A stretch of 64,000 nt of DNA, from NCBI GenBank assembly GCA_017523995.1, contig JAFWUX010000102.1:1-64000 (forward strand), written 5' to 3'. Below the pieces are notes generated by a model, which was not told where the DNA came from, ran no database searches, and was given only the letters and a program-made list of their open reading frames with translations. Within the stretch, counting starts at the first letter, position 1; the number at the start of each line of letters is the position of its first letter. Source of the DNA: Oscillospiraceae bacterium (GTDB lineage: Bacteria; Bacillota_A; Clostridia; Oscillospirales; Ruminococcaceae). Below are positions 44,620-52,487 of this stretch, one piece after another. Position numbers and translations under genes: made by a program.

Positions 44620-45108
44620 TTATCTCAGCATGGCAAGCAGAACCACAATGCCGGCGATAATTGCTGCGCCTGCAATCCAGATCACTGCGAGAAATGCGCG
44701 CTTTTTCAGCACCTGCGCCCATGTCTGCACAAACGGGAGATCCTCCGTTCCGGGCAGAATCCAGAATTTGCTGTGCCCGACCCAGAGCTTGTCGATCACA
44801 ATGCCGTCATAGATGTTCATGACCTCCAGAAACAGCAGCGCCTGCAAATAAGCCGCCCCGAATGTTCCGATGCGGTTCCAGAGGGCGATGATCAGAACCA
44901 GCGCTGTCAGCATCACGAGATAAAATGCGGTCATGAAGCGTGTGCGTTTGCGGCGCATGGTGTTCCGGTCGCTCAGCCCGATCGCAAAGGCACGCTCCTG
45001 CACGGGTTTCGGGTAGAAATACAGCCCGTTGACCGCGCCGCCCGATACGGCAATCCGTACCATTGCCGTGAACAGCAGGCAGTATAAAATCAGCTGCAGG
45101 ATCAGCAT
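44620..45108 (-). CDS. Small integral membrane protein, function unknown
   Basis: A 162-residue protein with four hydrophobic helices (about 2-20, 60-82, 86-100 and 138-160) and a polar loop with YFYPKPVQERAFAIGLSDR. It is not recognised. Its ATG overlaps the stop of a possible 19-codon leader frame. Promoter on the minus strand: TATAAT near 45218-45223 with TTGCTT 17 bp upstream. Confidence 0.7.
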   Translation of the reverse strand: MLILQLILYCLLFTAMVRIAVSGGAVNGLYFYPKPVQERAFAIGLSDRNTMRRKRTRFMTAFYLVMLTALVLIIALWNRIGTFGAAYLQALLFLEVMNIYDGIVIDKLWVGHSKFWILPGTEDLPFVQTWAQVLKKRAFLAVIWIAGAAIIAGIVVLLAMLR

Positions 45109-45161
45109 GATGCATGCCCCCTGCCTGTGCTTCGAGAAAGCGTTTTTTCATTCAGTTTCAT
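45102..45161 (-). CDS. Possible 19-codon leader peptide coupled to the membrane protein
   Basis: The frame encodes MKLNEKTLSRSTGRGHASC, with AGGAAG upstream. Its TGA lies within ATGCTGA, the start of the next gene, so translation of one would feed the other. It is a weak candidate that stands only on the ribosome site and the overlap. Confidence 0.35.
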   Translation of the reverse strand: MKLNEKTLSRSTGRGHASC

Positions 45162-45385
45162 GATGATGACTTCCTTTCGTCCGATGATGGTTAGCTAATG
45201 CAAACTTATAGAGACATTATATCATATTTTTCTGCAAAAAGCAAGAGCAGCGGCGTTTCGGATGTTGCTCAGATCGCCGAGGAACGTTTCAACCATCACG
45301 CAAGCGGAACGCAATCCTGTCAGCGCATGATCGTGAATATTGCAGATGCTGCCCGCAGTTTTTGCGTTGCCGTGCAAAAAACAGA

Positions 45386-45414
45386 TTGACAAACGGAACA
45401 GAGTGTGTTATAAT
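45386..45414 (+). promoter_or_regulatory. Intact sigma-A promoter of the ttcA/cysteine-desulfurase relic
   Basis: TTGACA 45386-45391, a 17-bp spacer and TATAAT 45409-45414; AAAGGAG precedes the ATG at 45454. Confidence 0.88.
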
Positions 45415-45453
45415 CATACTGTTTCTATATGAATAGTAAAAGGAGAGCGCGTT

Positions 45454-45657
45454 ATGACGGAAAGACCGGTCAGAACCGAAATGCCGAACAGCATCGAGCT
45501 TTCGGTTGTTAATAAATTCCGAAGGGAGATCTGGACGAAATTTCTCAAGGGCATCAAGGAGTATGAGCTGATTCAGTCCGGCAAACGCCGTGCCGCATAT
45601 TCTGAATCTTTCCGTCAGCGGCATCAAGGGCGAGGAGATGCGCAGGCTGCTGGATGA
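45454..45657 (+). pseudogene. 5' fragment of a TtcA-like tRNA thiolase gene
   Basis: The first 44 or so residues, including SIELSVVNKFRREIWTKFL and KEYELIQSG, match the N-terminus of TtcA-type tRNA 2-thiolation enzymes up to just before the expected SGGKDS ATP-pyrophosphatase motif. The frame then runs out of register into the 3' part of a cysteine desulfurase gene and stops at 45657. Promoter and ribosome site are intact, so it is probably still expressed as a useless 67-residue product. Best explained by one large deletion. Confidence 0.75.
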
Positions 45658-45847
45658 GCACGGCGTGTGTATCTCCGTGAAATCTGCCTGCTCTGTGCCG
45701 AATACGCCTTCCAGAGCTGTCATGGCGATTTCGCAAGACCGGAAAAACGCGCTCAGTTCATGGCACATCAGCCTGTCACATCTGACAACAGAACAGGAGA
45801 TCGAACAGTTTACGGCGATTCTGGATCAGATCATTTCGGAGGGATAA
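45581..45847 (+). pseudogene. 3' fragment of a cysteine desulfurase (NifS/IscS-like) gene
   Basis: About 85 residues match the C-terminal end of a class V cysteine desulfurase: VPHILNLSVSGIKGEEM, then CISVKSACSVPNTPSRA, SSWHISLSHLTTEQEIEQF. The active-site lysine and cofactor-binding body are gone, although the cysteine-containing loop remains. A GTG at 45590 could start it but has no ribosome site. It lies in a different frame from the preceding TtcA fragment. Confidence 0.8.
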
Positions 45848-45848
45848 G

Positions 45849-46100
45849 ATGCAAACATCAGAATACAAAACACAGACCGTTGATTGGGCGCATTTGCTGC
45901 GCTGTGCCGAATCCGGCGAGGAATGCAGCTTTGAGCTGAACGGCAGGCGGCATATCCTCTACGGCTGGGGACAGTGCGACGGTATTTTCCTCAATATCGC
46001 GGATGAAAACGGCGAAATCCTATGGCAGGCTGTCGGCAGGAGCCGCGCAGAATGTGCCGCAAAGCTGCGGAGAGATTTCTTTGCGGCTGCGGTTTCCTGA
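45849..46100 (+). CDS. Hypothetical 83-residue protein
   Basis: Encodes a compact soluble protein (HILYGWGQCDGIFLNIADEN) with no recognised motif. GGAGGG lies 6 nt before the ATG, overlapping the end of the desulfurase fragment, so it would be translated from the relic's transcript. It may have been part of the original sulfur-gene operon. Confidence 0.6.
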   Translation: MQTSEYKTQTVDWAHLLRCAESGEECSFELNGRRHILYGWGQCDGIFLNIADENGEILWQAVGRSRAECAAKLRRDFFAAAVS

Positions 46101-46140
46101 ATAATAGCCTGAACCTATCACCCGCAATGACTTTTTCGCA

Positions 46141-46170
46141 TTGGACAAACAGCGGCGCCCGTGCTATAAT
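46141..46170 (+). promoter_or_regulatory. Promoter of the 28-residue peptide unit
   Basis: TTGGAC 46141-46146, an 18-bp spacer and TATAAT 46165-46170. Confidence 0.7.
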
Positions 46171-46201
46171 AAAGCCATACCAAACGAAAGGAGCTGTACA
46201 A

Positions 46202-46288
46202 ATGATGGAACGATTTGATTCCGCACAGCATTTGATCCGCATGATACGTATTTGTACAGAGCGGATGCGGCGCGCCGGACGATGTTGA
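46202..46288 (+). CDS. Predicted 28-residue basic peptide with C-terminal cysteine
   Basis: The frame begins MMERFDSAQHLIRM, continues with IRICTERMRR and ends AGRC. AAAGGAG lies 8 nt before the first ATG, and a dedicated promoter is at 46141-46170. A terminator-like hairpin (GATCCGCCTGA with TCAGGCGGAT, near 46411-46446) follows a 120-nt untranslated tail. The IC...R...C layout loosely recalls the 19-residue peptide at 40739. It sits directly upstream of the glutamate-cysteine ligase operon. No known family. Confidence 0.45.
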   Translation: MMERFDSAQHLIRMIRICTERMRRAGRC

Positions 46289-46410
46289 AACATGACTTCA
46301 GCCCGTAAGAATTCCTCCTTCTTTTTTATGCTGCAGTCAGAAGCACGATGATGTGTGCGGAACAGTCTCATTTGCTTGAAAGCACACAGCATCACAAGAT
46401 TTGAACGATG

Positions 46411-46448
46411 ATCCGCCTGAGCTTCCATTCGGTTCAGGCGGATTTTGA
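46411..46448 (+). terminator. Terminator of the 28-residue peptide unit
   Basis: GATCCGCCTGA pairs with TCAGGCGGAT across a 12-nt loop, followed by TTTTG. Confidence 0.75.
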
Positions 46449-46500
46449 TATCACAAGCAGCACAGCCTGAAAAAAACAGGCATGAAACGCTCAAAACCTA

Positions 46501-46529
46501 TTGACTCTATATGAAAAATATGTTATAAT
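46501..46529 (+). promoter_or_regulatory. Promoter of the glutamate-cysteine ligase operon
   Basis: TTGACT 46501-46506, a 17-bp spacer and TATAAT 46524-46529. Confidence 0.85.
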
Positions 46530-46585
46530 AAAGCATACCGAATCAGTATGTGAACGGAAAGGCGCTGCGTATTGAGGTGAGAATT

Positions 46586-47968
46586 ATGGATCCTGCACTC
46601 AGAAAGGCAATCTACGATAAGTATATTGCACCGACACAAAAGCAAAGACCGGATTATATCGGCGTTGAAATTGAAATGCCTGTGGTGAATCTTGCGAATG
46701 AACCGGTTGATGAAAGGGTTGCGCTTGCCGCGGCGGAGCAGTTTGCAGCGAACTTCGGATTTCAGATCACCGGAAGGGGCGCGGACGGCAATTTCACTTC
46801 CGCGCAGGACAGCGCAACGGGAGATATTCTCTCCTTTGACTGCTGCTATTCCAATCTGGAACTGTCATTCGGCAAGGCGCGCGGGCTGCTGGAAGTCAAG
46901 GAACGCTTTGAGCGGTATGTCCGCTTTCTGAACAGCGAGCTCGGCAAAAGCGGCTATACGCTCACCGGCATGGGCATTCACCCGAATGCTAACATCAACC
47001 GCAATCAGCCGATTCAGAATGAGCGCTACCGGATGCTCTATCACTATCTGCATTCCTATCCGCAGCACACGAATGAGGTCACGATGCGCTTTCATCAGCG
47101 CCCCGATTTCGGCACGTTCACAAGTGCATCGCAGGTGCAGCTGGATGTCGGCTACGATGATCTGACCGATGTCATCAATGTATTCGGTCTGCTCGAGCCT
47201 TATAAATCGCTGCTGTTTGCGAATTCCTATCTGCCGGATTTTCCGGACTATCTCTGCGTGCGGAACATGCTCTGGGAGCGCAGCATGCAGGGCTACAATC
47301 CGCACAATGTCGGGATGTTTGAAAAGGAGATCGCAACGATTGACGAGCTGATCGACTATATCGGGACACAGTCCGTCTACTGTACGATGCGGGAAGGAAA
47401 ATATATTGATTTCACACCGGTTCCGGTCGATCAGTATTTTTCGCATGAAACAATCGAGGGCGCGTATTTTGACGGGGAACGCTATCAGAAGATCGTGTTC
47501 ACGCCGGAGATCGGGGATCTGGAATATCTGCGCACATTCAAATTCGAGGATCTGACCTTCCGCGGCACGATTGAATACAGAAGCTCCTGCTGTCAGCCGT
47601 TTTCCGAGGCGCTGACCGTTGCCGCTTTCCACACCGGACTGAAAGGGCGCCTGCAGGAACTGAAAGAGCTGCTGGAAAAGGATACCGTGATCTATACACA
47701 CGGCTTCAATGCGGCAGAGCTGCAAAAGCTGCTTTCCAAGCGGAAAAAGCCCTATTTTATACGGGATGCGCTGATCGAGCACCAGCTCATCCGCATTCTG
47801 GATCTTGCCGCGGACGGACTGAAACAGCGCGGGCTGGGCGAGGAATCTCTGCTTGCGCCGCTCTATGACCGTGCAAGACGGCACAGCAATCCGGCAAAAG
47901 ATATGCTCAGCGGCATTGAGAAAGGTGTGCCGCTCCGGCACTATATTGAACAATACGCTGCGATTTGA
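46586..47968 (+). CDS. Glutamate-cysteine ligase family protein (GCS2-like amidoligase)
   Basis: A 460-residue protein of the carboxylate-amine ligase fold. The N-terminal metal/ATP strand YIGVEIEMPVV is followed by FDCCYSNLELSFGKARGLLE, HPNANINRNQP and FRGTIEYRSSCCQPF. Family members join glutamate to cysteine or other amines with ATP. ATG 46586 is chosen for its GAGGTGAG site. The next gene, 9 bp on, is a second ligase of a related but distinct type, so this one may accept a different amine or substrate. Confidence 0.85.
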   Translation: MDPALRKAIYDKYIAPTQKQRPDYIGVEIEMPVVNLANEPVDERVALAAAEQFAANFGFQITGRGADGNFTSAQDSATGDILSFDCCYSNLELSFGKARGLLEVKERFERYVRFLNSELGKSGYTLTGMGIHPNANINRNQPIQNERYRMLYHYLHSYPQHTNEVTMRFHQRPDFGTFTSASQVQLDVGYDDLTDVINVFGLLEPYKSLLFANSYLPDFPDYLCVRNMLWERSMQGYNPHNVGMFEKEIATIDELIDYIGTQSVYCTMREGKYIDFTPVPVDQYFSHETIEGAYFDGERYQKIVFTPEIGDLEYLRTFKFEDLTFRGTIEYRSSCCQPFSEALTVAAFHTGLKGRLQELKELLEKDTVIYTHGFNAAELQKLLSKRKKPYFIRDALIEHQLIRILDLAADGLKQRGLGEESLLAPLYDRARRHSNPAKDMLSGIEKGVPLRHYIEQYAAI

Positions 47969-47977
47969 GGTGAATGT

Positions 47978-49117
47978 ATGAGCAGCCGTTTATTTGAAGG
48001 AAAATTCGGCATCGAGCGCGAGACGCTCCGTGTGGACAGTCTCGGCAGACTGGCACAGACGCCGCATCCGTTCGGCGATGATCCGCATATCACGCGGGAT
48101 TTCTGCGAAAACCAGATCGAGCTGGTCACGCCGCCCTGCGCAAGCATTGATGCAGCGCTCGCGGCACTCGGGGAACTGGATGCGCGGGTGCGGGATGTCC
48201 TTGCAGCGCGCGGCGAGCACATCTGGCTTTACAGCAATCCGCCGCATGTTGAAAGCGCGGATGAAATCCCGATCGCGGTGTTTACCGGCGAGCATGCCGC
48301 CAAGCGGATATACCGCGAATATCTGGAACAGCGATACGGCAAAAAGCTGATGCTCTTTTCCGGCATTCACTTCAACTTTTCATTTTCCGATGCATGTCTC
48401 AGCGAGCTGAATACAGCGCAGGAAGAACCCCGCCGCTTTCAGGATGCGCTCTATCTGCGGCTCTACAAGCAGCTCATGCGGCACAGCTGGCTGCTTGTCA
48501 TGCTGACGGCGGCAAGCCCTTATTATGATGCATCGCTGGACGATTTCGGTGCAAACGGAATCATCCGGAGCCGGTATGCCTCGATGCGAAACAGCGAGCG
48601 CGGCTACTGGAATCCGTATCTGCCGATCCTCGATCACCGGAATCTGCAGCGCTTCACGGAGAGCATCCGGAAATATATCCGCGCCGGATTGCTGCATTCC
48701 GCAAGTGAGCTGTATCTGCCGGTTCGGCTGAAACCGCGCGGCGAAAACACACTGGAAAGTCTTGCGGAAAACGGCGTTGACCATATCGAACTGCGGATGT
48801 TTGATCTGAATCCTGCGGCGCCGCTCGGCATGGATGCGCGCGATCTGCAGTTTGCGCATCTGCTGATGCTGTATCTGCTTTCGCTGCCGGATTTTGATTT
48901 CACGCCGGAGCTGCAGACGGAAGCCGTCGCCGCACATAAACATGCAGCACTGCTGGAACCGGATGCAGTGCTGACGGAACAGGCAGATGAAATTCTGCAT
49001 AAAATGGAATTGTATTTTTCTGACAGCGAAGATGCACAGAACGTCATCGCATTTGAACTGGAAAAGTGCAGGCAATCCCCGATATGCAGCTTTGCATGCA
49101 GCTGCATCAACAGATGA
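47978..49117 (+). CDS. Glutamate-cysteine ligase (GshA-like)
   Basis: A 379-residue ligase beginning LFEGKFGIERETLRVDSLGR, with DFCENQIELVTP, SGIHFNFSFSD and DHIELRMFDLNP. These are characteristic of GshA and the GshF N-terminal ligase. It should form gamma-glutamylcysteine. No glutathione synthetase domain is attached or nearby, so gamma-glutamylcysteine itself or a modified thiol may be the product. GAGGTGA precedes the ATG. It is cotranscribed with the upstream GCS2 gene and the downstream amidotransferase. Confidence 0.9.
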   Translation: MSSRLFEGKFGIERETLRVDSLGRLAQTPHPFGDDPHITRDFCENQIELVTPPCASIDAALAALGELDARVRDVLAARGEHIWLYSNPPHVESADEIPIAVFTGEHAAKRIYREYLEQRYGKKLMLFSGIHFNFSFSDACLSELNTAQEEPRRFQDALYLRLYKQLMRHSWLLVMLTAASPYYDASLDDFGANGIIRSRYASMRNSERGYWNPYLPILDHRNLQRFTESIRKYIRAGLLHSASELYLPVRLKPRGENTLESLAENGVDHIELRMFDLNPAAPLGMDARDLQFAHLLMLYLLSLPDFDFTPELQTEAVAAHKHAALLEPDAVLTEQADEILHKMELYFSDSEDAQNVIAFELEKCRQSPICSFACSCINR

Positions 49118-49132
49118 AGGAAGGTGAGAAAT

Positions 49133-49891
49133 ATGTGCGAGCTGCTCGGCTTCACATCATCCAAAAAGACTGATATTTCTGCGTATCTGAAAACTTTTTA
49201 TGCCCACAGCGCGGCCAATCCGCATGGCTGGGGCATGATGTATGAGGATGGCGTCAGAGTCATTCTGCGCGAAGCCGTCAGCGCGAACGAAAGCACATTT
49301 CTCACGGATTTTCTTGATTCGATGCAGCCGCAGAAGCTGCTGCTTGCACATATCCGCTATGCAACCGTCGGCACGGTCAGAGAGGAAAACTGCCACCCGT
49401 TCAGCGGCATGGATGATTCCGGCAGGGAGTGGACGATGATCCACAACGGCACGATTTTTCACGGCGAACACAATTACCGCTATGCCGCGCAGCAGCAGGG
49501 CGATACCGATTCCGAGCGCTTTTTCCTCTCCATGATGGATGCGGTCAATCATCAGCTTGCAGGCGGCATCCCGACAGACCGCGAGCGCTTTGAAGCGGTC
49601 AACCGCTTCATCGCAGACCATGCGCCGCGCAATAAGCTGAACCTGATCATCTATGACGGCGATCTGCTCTATGTCCACAAGAACCTGAAAAATACGCTGT
49701 GCTTCCGGCGGCTGGAAAACGGGATTGTGTTTTCGACCAAACCGCTTGACAGCGGCGTCTGGGTGCCGTTCCCGATGACGCAGGTCATTGCATACCGCAG
49801 CGGGCAGGAGGTCTTCCGCGGCGACCGGCACAAGGGCGTTTTTGTTCCGCCGCTGGATTATATCACCGTCAACGATGCGATGTATATATGA
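49133..49891 (+). CDS. Class II glutamine amidotransferase (YafJ/EgtC-like)
   Basis: A 252-residue Ntn hydrolase. The start at 49133 is set by AAGGTGAG and by the need for an N-terminal nucleophile: the product begins MCELLGF, so Cys2 becomes residue 1 after methionine removal. NPHGWGMMYEDG, LLAHIRYATVGTVREENCHPF and MIHNGTIFHGE are class II landmarks. Relatives hydrolyse gamma-glutamyl amides, and EgtC does so in ergothioneine biosynthesis. Beside two gamma-glutamyl ligases, a role in making or trimming a gamma-glutamyl compound is a reasonable inference. Confidence 0.9.
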   Translation: MCELLGFTSSKKTDISAYLKTFYAHSAANPHGWGMMYEDGVRVILREAVSANESTFLTDFLDSMQPQKLLLAHIRYATVGTVREENCHPFSGMDDSGREWTMIHNGTIFHGEHNYRYAAQQQGDTDSERFFLSMMDAVNHQLAGGIPTDRERFEAVNRFIADHAPRNKLNLIIYDGDLLYVHKNLKNTLCFRRLENGIVFSTKPLDSGVWVPFPMTQVIAYRSGQEVFRGDRHKGVFVPPLDYITVNDAMYI

Positions 49892-49927
49892 AGAACGGTG
49901 ATTTTCCCGATCAAAGTGCATACAGAG

Positions 49928-49966
49928 AAACCGCCGCCTGATTGTGCATATCAGGCGGCGGTTTGT
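49928..49966. terminator. Bidirectional terminator after the ligase operon
   Basis: AAACCGCCGCCTGAT (49928-49942) pairs perfectly with ATCAGGCGGCGGTTT (49950-49964). A closely similar hairpin, with matching flanks, is found at 56254-56296. Confidence 0.93.
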
Positions 49967-49970
49967 GTGA

Positions 49971-51266
49971 TTATGCTTTGGGCAGCTTCACAACTTTGCA
50001 GAGTTCAATCCGATGATTGCAGACCTTTTGCAATTCGATATGCAGCCCGTCACTGTCAAATTCCGTTTTGCTGTTATCATCCGGAATGGAGCCGAGTTTG
50101 CTGATGACATATCCGCCGAAGGTATCGTATTCATCCGAGGGCAGTGTGATGTCCAGCGCTTCACATACATCCGTCAGCGGCATCAGTCCGGGAACAGTCC
50201 ATGTATCATCGCTGAGCTTCATCAACATCGGCTTATCTTCAGAGCCGTCGAAATCGCCGACAATCTCCTCCAGCAAATCTGTCATGGTCAGGATGCCGGA
50301 CATTCCGCCGTATTCATCGAGAATCACGGCAAAATGCGATGCACCGCGCTTTCGCATCAGCTCGAACAGCTTATCCGCTTTCATGGATTCCGGAACAAAG
50401 AACGGTGCATGAACCGCATCTCTGTAAACAGCATCGCGGCTGCCGGTGTCGGTGCGGAAGTAATCGCGGGCACTGAGGACGCCTTTGATTGTGTCAATCC
50501 GGTCTCCGCAGACCGGATAGAAGGAATGCGGCTTCTGCTCGAGCGTTTCCTGCCAGACAGAAAGGTCATCCTCCTCCCAGAGGACTGTGACATCCGTTCT
50601 GTGCGTGCAGATTTGTCCTGCCGTCAGATCATCAAAAGCAAAGACATTTTTGATGATCCGGTTTTCGGTTGCATCAATCGTGCCCTTTTCTGCACCGGCA
50701 TCGGTCATCATGAGGATTTCCTCCTCTGTGACGGCATCATCTTCTTTGTTCGGATCAATTCCGAACAGCCGCAGGACTGCGTTTGTGGAAATATTCAGCA
50801 GCCAGACAAGCGGCGCAAAGACCGTCTGCACAATGCGGATCATTTTCGCCATGTTCAGTGCAAGAGATTCTGCATACTTCATACCGACGCGCTTCGGTAC
50901 CAGTTCACCGAACACAAGCGTCAGATAGGAAAGCAGCAGCGTGATAATCACCACACAAACCGGCCGCAGCACGGATTCCGAAACGGAAATACCGGTTTTC
51001 TGAATCAGGAGCATGAGCCTGTCTGCAAAATTATCCGATGCAAATGCGGCGCCGATAAATCCGGAAAGCGTGATCGCAACCTGAATGGTTGCAAGAAACC
51101 GTGCAGGCTGTGAGGTGAGTTTTTTCAGCGTAACCGCTTTTTTGTTGCCGGATGCAGCCATTTTCTCCAGCTTTGTGTCATTCATGGAAATTGTTGCGAT
51201 TTCCGCACATGCGAAGACCGCATTCAGCGCAATCAGAATCAGCTGAAGTAATAATTGCCAGCCCAT
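49971..51266 (-). CDS. CNNM/CorC-family (hemolysin C-like) membrane protein
   Basis: A 431-residue protein. The DUF21 membrane domain (about 1-190) has FACAEIATISMND and VFGELVPKRVGMKYAE. Two CBS motifs (about 215-335) and a C-terminal CorC_HlyC domain (DTFGGYVISKLGSIPDD) follow. Members are linked to magnesium/cobalt efflux. GGAGGAC precedes the ATG. Promoter on the minus strand: TTGCAC (51328-51333) and TATAAT (51305-51310), 17-bp spacer. Confidence 0.92.
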   Translation of the reverse strand: MGWQLLLQLILIALNAVFACAEIATISMNDTKLEKMAASGNKKAVTLKKLTSQPARFLATIQVAITLSGFIGAAFASDNFADRLMLLIQKTGISVSESVLRPVCVVIITLLLSYLTLVFGELVPKRVGMKYAESLALNMAKMIRIVQTVFAPLVWLLNISTNAVLRLFGIDPNKEDDAVTEEEILMMTDAGAEKGTIDATENRIIKNVFAFDDLTAGQICTHRTDVTVLWEEDDLSVWQETLEQKPHSFYPVCGDRIDTIKGVLSARDYFRTDTGSRDAVYRDAVHAPFFVPESMKADKLFELMRKRGASHFAVILDEYGGMSGILTMTDLLEEIVGDFDGSEDKPMLMKLSDDTWTVPGLMPLTDVCEALDITLPSDEYDTFGGYVISKLGSIPDDNSKTEFDSDGLHIELQKVCNHRIELCKVVKLPKA

Positions 51267-51492
51267 ATTATCAATCGTCCTCCGTCAATGTAGATTATGG
51301 AACTATTATATCATATTCTCGCTGAAAGTGCAAGATTCGGACACTGTTCGCTGATTCAGACAAATCATACCTCTGTATCAGAGCAGGCGACAGATCAGGA
51401 AACAGCCGCTTTGCACATCATGGAGTACCGCAACCAAAACACCTGAATCACGGGCGCCGACCTGAACGGTTGTCCTGTTTCATTCAGCAGAT

Positions 51493-51531
51493 AGCAATGC
51501 CCGCCTGCTTGGGTCGCAGACGGGCATTTTT
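51493..51531. terminator. Terminator near the left AraC gene
   Basis: AATGCCCGCCTGC pairs with GCAGACGGGCATT (one G-U), then TTTTC on the plus strand. A related hairpin follows the right AraC gene at 63718. Confidence 0.75.
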
Positions 51532-52337
51532 CATATTCCGTTTTCTGCTCGCAGTTCATCCAGATAGGCCTGAGGTGATTTGCCGATAAACCGCTCAAAT
51601 TCTGCGGAAAATTCCTCCTCGCTTGCATAGCCGCAGAGCTGCGCGACTTCTTCGACGGTCTGATTCTCCGCCAGATGCACCTTCATCTGTCCGGCGATAA
51701 AACGCAGACGGGTATGAATCAGATCATCCTGAAACCGGCTGCCGTTTTCGGCTTCATATTGCTGCAGAAAATCTGCTTCGCTGAGATTCAGCTCGTCGGC
51801 AAACCGCGCCGCCGTAAACCGGTCAAACGGCTTGCGGAAAATGAAATCGCGGATCTGCTGCAGGCGCTCTTTCACCGTGCCGGAATCCGGAACAGCTTTC
51901 ACGCGGACAAGCTGTTCATGCAGCCGGTAAAGCAGCATCCGGAAATACAGCTCCGTTGTCTCAATCCGGTGCAGATGCGCAGAATAAAACTCAAAGCAGA
52001 TATCGCGCAGAAGCTTTGATATTTCCGTGCCCTTCGGCAGCGCGACCGGCGTGTTGAGCGGGATATTCATCGTGCGGAGCAGCGCTTCTTCCGCGGCATC
52101 CGGCGCAAAATGCATCCAGTCGTCATAGTATTCCTCACCGTCCGCGCCGTAGTTCTGATAGGCGTCCGGTGTATAAAGCACCCATGTATAGGCAGGGAAC
52201 TGCCGCATCTCGCCGTTTACGAAGATCCGGCACGGCGATTTGATCAGCAGGAACAACCAGTCTCCCGCACCGTGTTCGCGTTCATTTACAAAATCGGTAC
52301 CGTGAATCGAGTTCCATCCGATTTCATCCATTCGCAT
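51531..52337 (-). CDS. AraC-family regulator, left copy of an inverted pair
   Basis: A 268-residue regulator. The N-terminal cupin-like sensor (about 1-150, GDWLFLLIKSPCRIFVNGE, APDAAEEALLR) is followed by a C-terminal HTH_18 pair with FTAARFADELNLSEADFLQQY and TVEEVAQLCGYASEEEF. It differs from the gene at 62907 at only about 19 of 268 residues (about 93% identical). The ATG has AAGGAG 9 nt upstream. Its promoter is TTGCAT (52382-52387) and TATGAT (52359-52364), 17-bp spacer. It probably senses a plant-cell-wall sugar for the flanking CAZyme genes. Confidence 0.9.
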   Translation of the reverse strand: MRMDEIGWNSIHGTDFVNEREHGAGDWLFLLIKSPCRIFVNGEMRQFPAYTWVLYTPDAYQNYGADGEEYYDDWMHFAPDAAEEALLRTMNIPLNTPVALPKGTEISKLLRDICFEFYSAHLHRIETTELYFRMLLYRLHEQLVRVKAVPDSGTVKERLQQIRDFIFRKPFDRFTAARFADELNLSEADFLQQYEAENGSRFQDDLIHTRLRFIAGQMKVHLAENQTVEEVAQLCGYASEEEFSAEFERFIGKSPQAYLDELRAENGI

Positions 52338-52440
52338 GTGTATCAGCTCCTTTTCTCTATCATACCATATTCCCGCGTGAAATGCAAGGCTGGAGTCATA
52401 TTTTCTTTTCTTCCTGAGCGAAACGGAAGCTGTACAATCA

Positions 52441-52474
52441 AGAGGACGCCCTGCTGCGTAGGGCGCCCTCTTTC
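52441..52474 (-). terminator. Terminator of the GH5 gene
   Basis: AGAGGGCGCCCT and AGGGCGTCCTCT pair on the minus strand, with the single difference forming a G-U pair only in that orientation. Confidence 0.8.
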
Positions 52475-52487
52475 TGTAATGATCCGG

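Noticed and set aside
45198..45389. A 63-codon plus-strand frame before the ttcA relic
   Set aside because: No ribosome site or recognised motif, and it overlaps the AT-rich promoter region of the divergent membrane gene.
46586..49117. A single split glutathione synthetase (GshF)
   Set aside because: Both ligases have their own complete N-terminal ligase motifs, and no ATP-grasp glutathione synthetase domain is present.
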